DNA from: Flavobacterium sp.
Lineage (GTDB): Bacteria > Bacteroidota > Bacteroidia > Flavobacteriales > Flavobacteriaceae
NCBI GenBank assembly: GCA_012032075.1
Contig: JAAURU010000134.1
Span: forward strand, 1 to 8,575
Length of the DNA stretch: 8,575 nt
Direction: 5' to 3'
Under the pieces are notes generated by a model. The model was not told the origin of the DNA. It did not search any database and was given only the letters and a program-made list of their open reading frames with translations. The first letter of the stretch is position 1; each line of letters begins with the position of its first letter. The position numbers and the translations under genes were made by a program. This document shows positions 7,647 to 8,575 of the stretch, one piece after another.

Positions 7647-7676
7647 AAAAAAAGGTACGCATAACGTACCTTTTTT
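7647..7676 (-). terminator. Strong intrinsic terminator of the exbD operon, symmetric enough to work both ways
   Basis: Perfect inverted repeat: AAAAAAGGTACG, a CATAA loop, then CGTACCTTTTTT. Read on the minus strand it is a GGTACG/CGTACC stem followed by seven Ts, 21 bases after the exbD stop. The plus strand also ends in six Ts, so it is bidirectional in principle, though nothing on the plus strand reads into it except possible run-through from 6935. Confidence 0.8.
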
Positions 7677-7696
7677 ACTATTTAAAAACGAAAAGT

Positions 7697-8173
7697 TTAT
7701 TTACTAACTGGATTACCTTGGTTTGTAGTGTAGTTTACTTTTAACTGCTCTACTTTACGCAGTTCTGTTTTAATATCCTGCACTAATCCCATTCTAACAT
7801 CTTTATCAATTTTTAGAGATGCTGTTAAGTATTTCTCATCTTCAGAATTTCTTTGTGCTCTTTCTGTAATAACAAAAGCTCTAAGATCAGCAACTGAAGA
7901 AATCTTATCATTTAATTGAATACGATCTGCTGCTCCTAATTGCTGAGCATGATTTGATTTAGGCTTACCAGCATAAATATACATAATGTAACTTTTCTTA
8001 TGCAATTTTGCAGTTTGATCTGCTTTTGGTAATCTATTTTCAATCATCAAGTCACTATCTTTCATAGTAGTGGCAGTCATAAAGAAGAACAAAAGCATAA
8101 ATACAATATCTGGTAAAGATGCTGTTGAAATCTCAGGCATTTTCCCTGATTTATTCTTTTTAAATTTAGACAT
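7697..8173 (-). CDS. exbD: ExbD/TolR-family biopolymer transport protein
   Basis: A 158-residue member of the ExbD/TolR family. The short cytoplasmic N-terminus (MSKFKKNKSGKMPEIST) is followed by a single membrane helix, SLPDIVFMLLFFFMTATT (residues 19-36). That helix carries Asp22, the proton-carrying residue of the ExbD helix. The periplasmic domain follows (residues 40-158), ending in the small alpha/beta fold that touches TonB. With ExbB/TolQ it uses the proton gradient to drive TonB-dependent transport or, in some paralogues, gliding or secretion motors. It is the downstream member of a pair, starting 23 bases after the stop of the next exbD-type gene, so the two are co-transcribed. Transcription ends at the hairpin at 7647-7676. 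The start is supported by the helix position. Confidence 0.92.
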   Translation of the reverse strand: MSKFKKNKSGKMPEISTASLPDIVFMLLFFFMTATTMKDSDLMIENRLPKADQTAKLHKKSYIMYIYAGKPKSNHAQQLGAADRIQLNDKISSVADLRAFVITERAQRNSEDEKYLTASLKIDKDVRMGLVQDIKTELRKVEQLKVNYTTNQGNPVSK

Positions 8174-8196
8174 AATTTCTAAAACTTAAAGGGTTA

Positions 8197-8575
8197 TTAG
8201 TTCTTTTTAGGCTCTGCTTCAGAAAGTCTCATAGGAAACATATCTTGAATCTTTTTAACCTTTGGTTCAAGTTCTTCAACAAGACCTTCAACCGCTTTAG
8301 ATGCAGGATCATTAGCAACATACTCTATCTCAGTATATTTTTTCCCATATCTTTTTATACTTTCTCTATCTCTTAAAAATAATAAGCTGCGACTAATTCA
8401 TTTTGAACCGTAATATACGTTTCATAAGAAGTTTGTCCATCATTCATTAAAGATATTACAGCGTCTTCTGGACTATCTGAAGAATTAGGATCTTTTTTCC
8501 TTCACAATAAGAACAAGTTCCTTGACCATTGTTTTCTAAAAAAGCAATAGCTGTTTCTCTTAATTGTTCTATCTC
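8197..8575 (-). CDS. Second ExbD-type protein, C-terminal part (cut by the window edge, two frameshifts)
   Basis: The window holds the last 126 residues after repair; the membrane helix and start lie beyond the right edge. Readable segments are EIEQLRETAIAFLENNGQ, GTCSYCEGKK, DAVISLMNDGQTSYETYI, TVQNELVAAYYFLRDRES and MRLSEAEPKKN at the end. The TSYETYITVQNELVAAYYFLR segment corresponds to the periplasmic ExbD fold of large flavobacterial paralogues. Two losses break it: a T on the plus strand at 8493-8498 (an A in the coding strand, GKK/DPNSS) and an A at 8375-8379 (a T in the coding strand, AAYYF/LRDRE). A CxxC (CSYC) sits in an insertion before the second half. It lies upstream of exbD in the same operon; the two probably act with one ExbB/TolQ as a heteromeric energising complex. 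Confidence 0.75.

Noticed and set aside
1..8575. CRISPR arrays, tRNA or rRNA genes, insertion sequences
   Set aside because: No regularly spaced direct repeats, no cloverleaf with a CCA-type acceptor, no rRNA-like stretches and no transposase were seen on either strand.

Overview
The window looks like chromosomal DNA from a member of the Bacteroidota, most likely Flavobacteriaceae. The DNA is AT-rich and nearly all stops are TAA. No Shine-Dalgarno-like sequences precede the starts, and two TAnnTTTG boxes (the Bacteroidetes -7 element) lie ahead of genes. The proteins have a flavobacterial character: an RND/MMPL permease, asparaginyl-tRNA synthetase, sigma-54, a PorT-like barrel and paired ExbD proteins. 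It reads mostly as a conserved housekeeping and envelope neighbourhood with one small accessory gene. I see no clear new defence, mobile or biosynthetic system.

Layout, left to right. 1-133 (+) is the tail of a probable outer-membrane barrel protein. 208-2614 (+) is one 802-residue RND/MMPL permease. 2740-4185 (+) is asnS. 4263-4649 (+) is a GxxExxY-family gene between degenerate inverted repeats. 4734-6200 (+) is rpoN, intact. 6219-6287 holds a structured RNA element resembling the Flavo-1 type motif. 6324-6935 (+) is a PAP2-like membrane protein. It converges on 6930-7607 (-), a PorT-like barrel protein, and the two genes share the palindrome TTATAA as their final codon and stop. 7647-7676 is a strong hairpin terminator. 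7697-8173 (-) and 8197-8575 (-, cut by the window edge) are two exbD-type genes of one operon, whose exbB/tolQ partner should lie beyond the right edge.

The most important thing for a reader is that this sequence carries about a dozen single-base frameshifts. They lie at roughly 64-84, 327-331, 549-551, 1558-1562, 2397-2401, 2847-2848, 3078-3081, 3270-3271, 4368-4370, 4386-4391, 8375-8379 and 8493-8498. Most are one base missing from a short A or T run. Repairing each restores a continuous protein of normal family length, including the essential asnS. None falls in 4734-8173. I read them as sequencing or assembly errors in this copy, and I annotate the broken genes as single repaired genes rather than as strings of short ORFs.

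Functionally, the ExbD pair provides the proton-driven energising complex for outer-membrane transport, and the PorT-like barrel and the upstream barrel tail sit in that membrane. The permease and the PAP2-like protein are inner-membrane envelope proteins. AsnRS and sigma-54 are housekeeping and regulatory genes.
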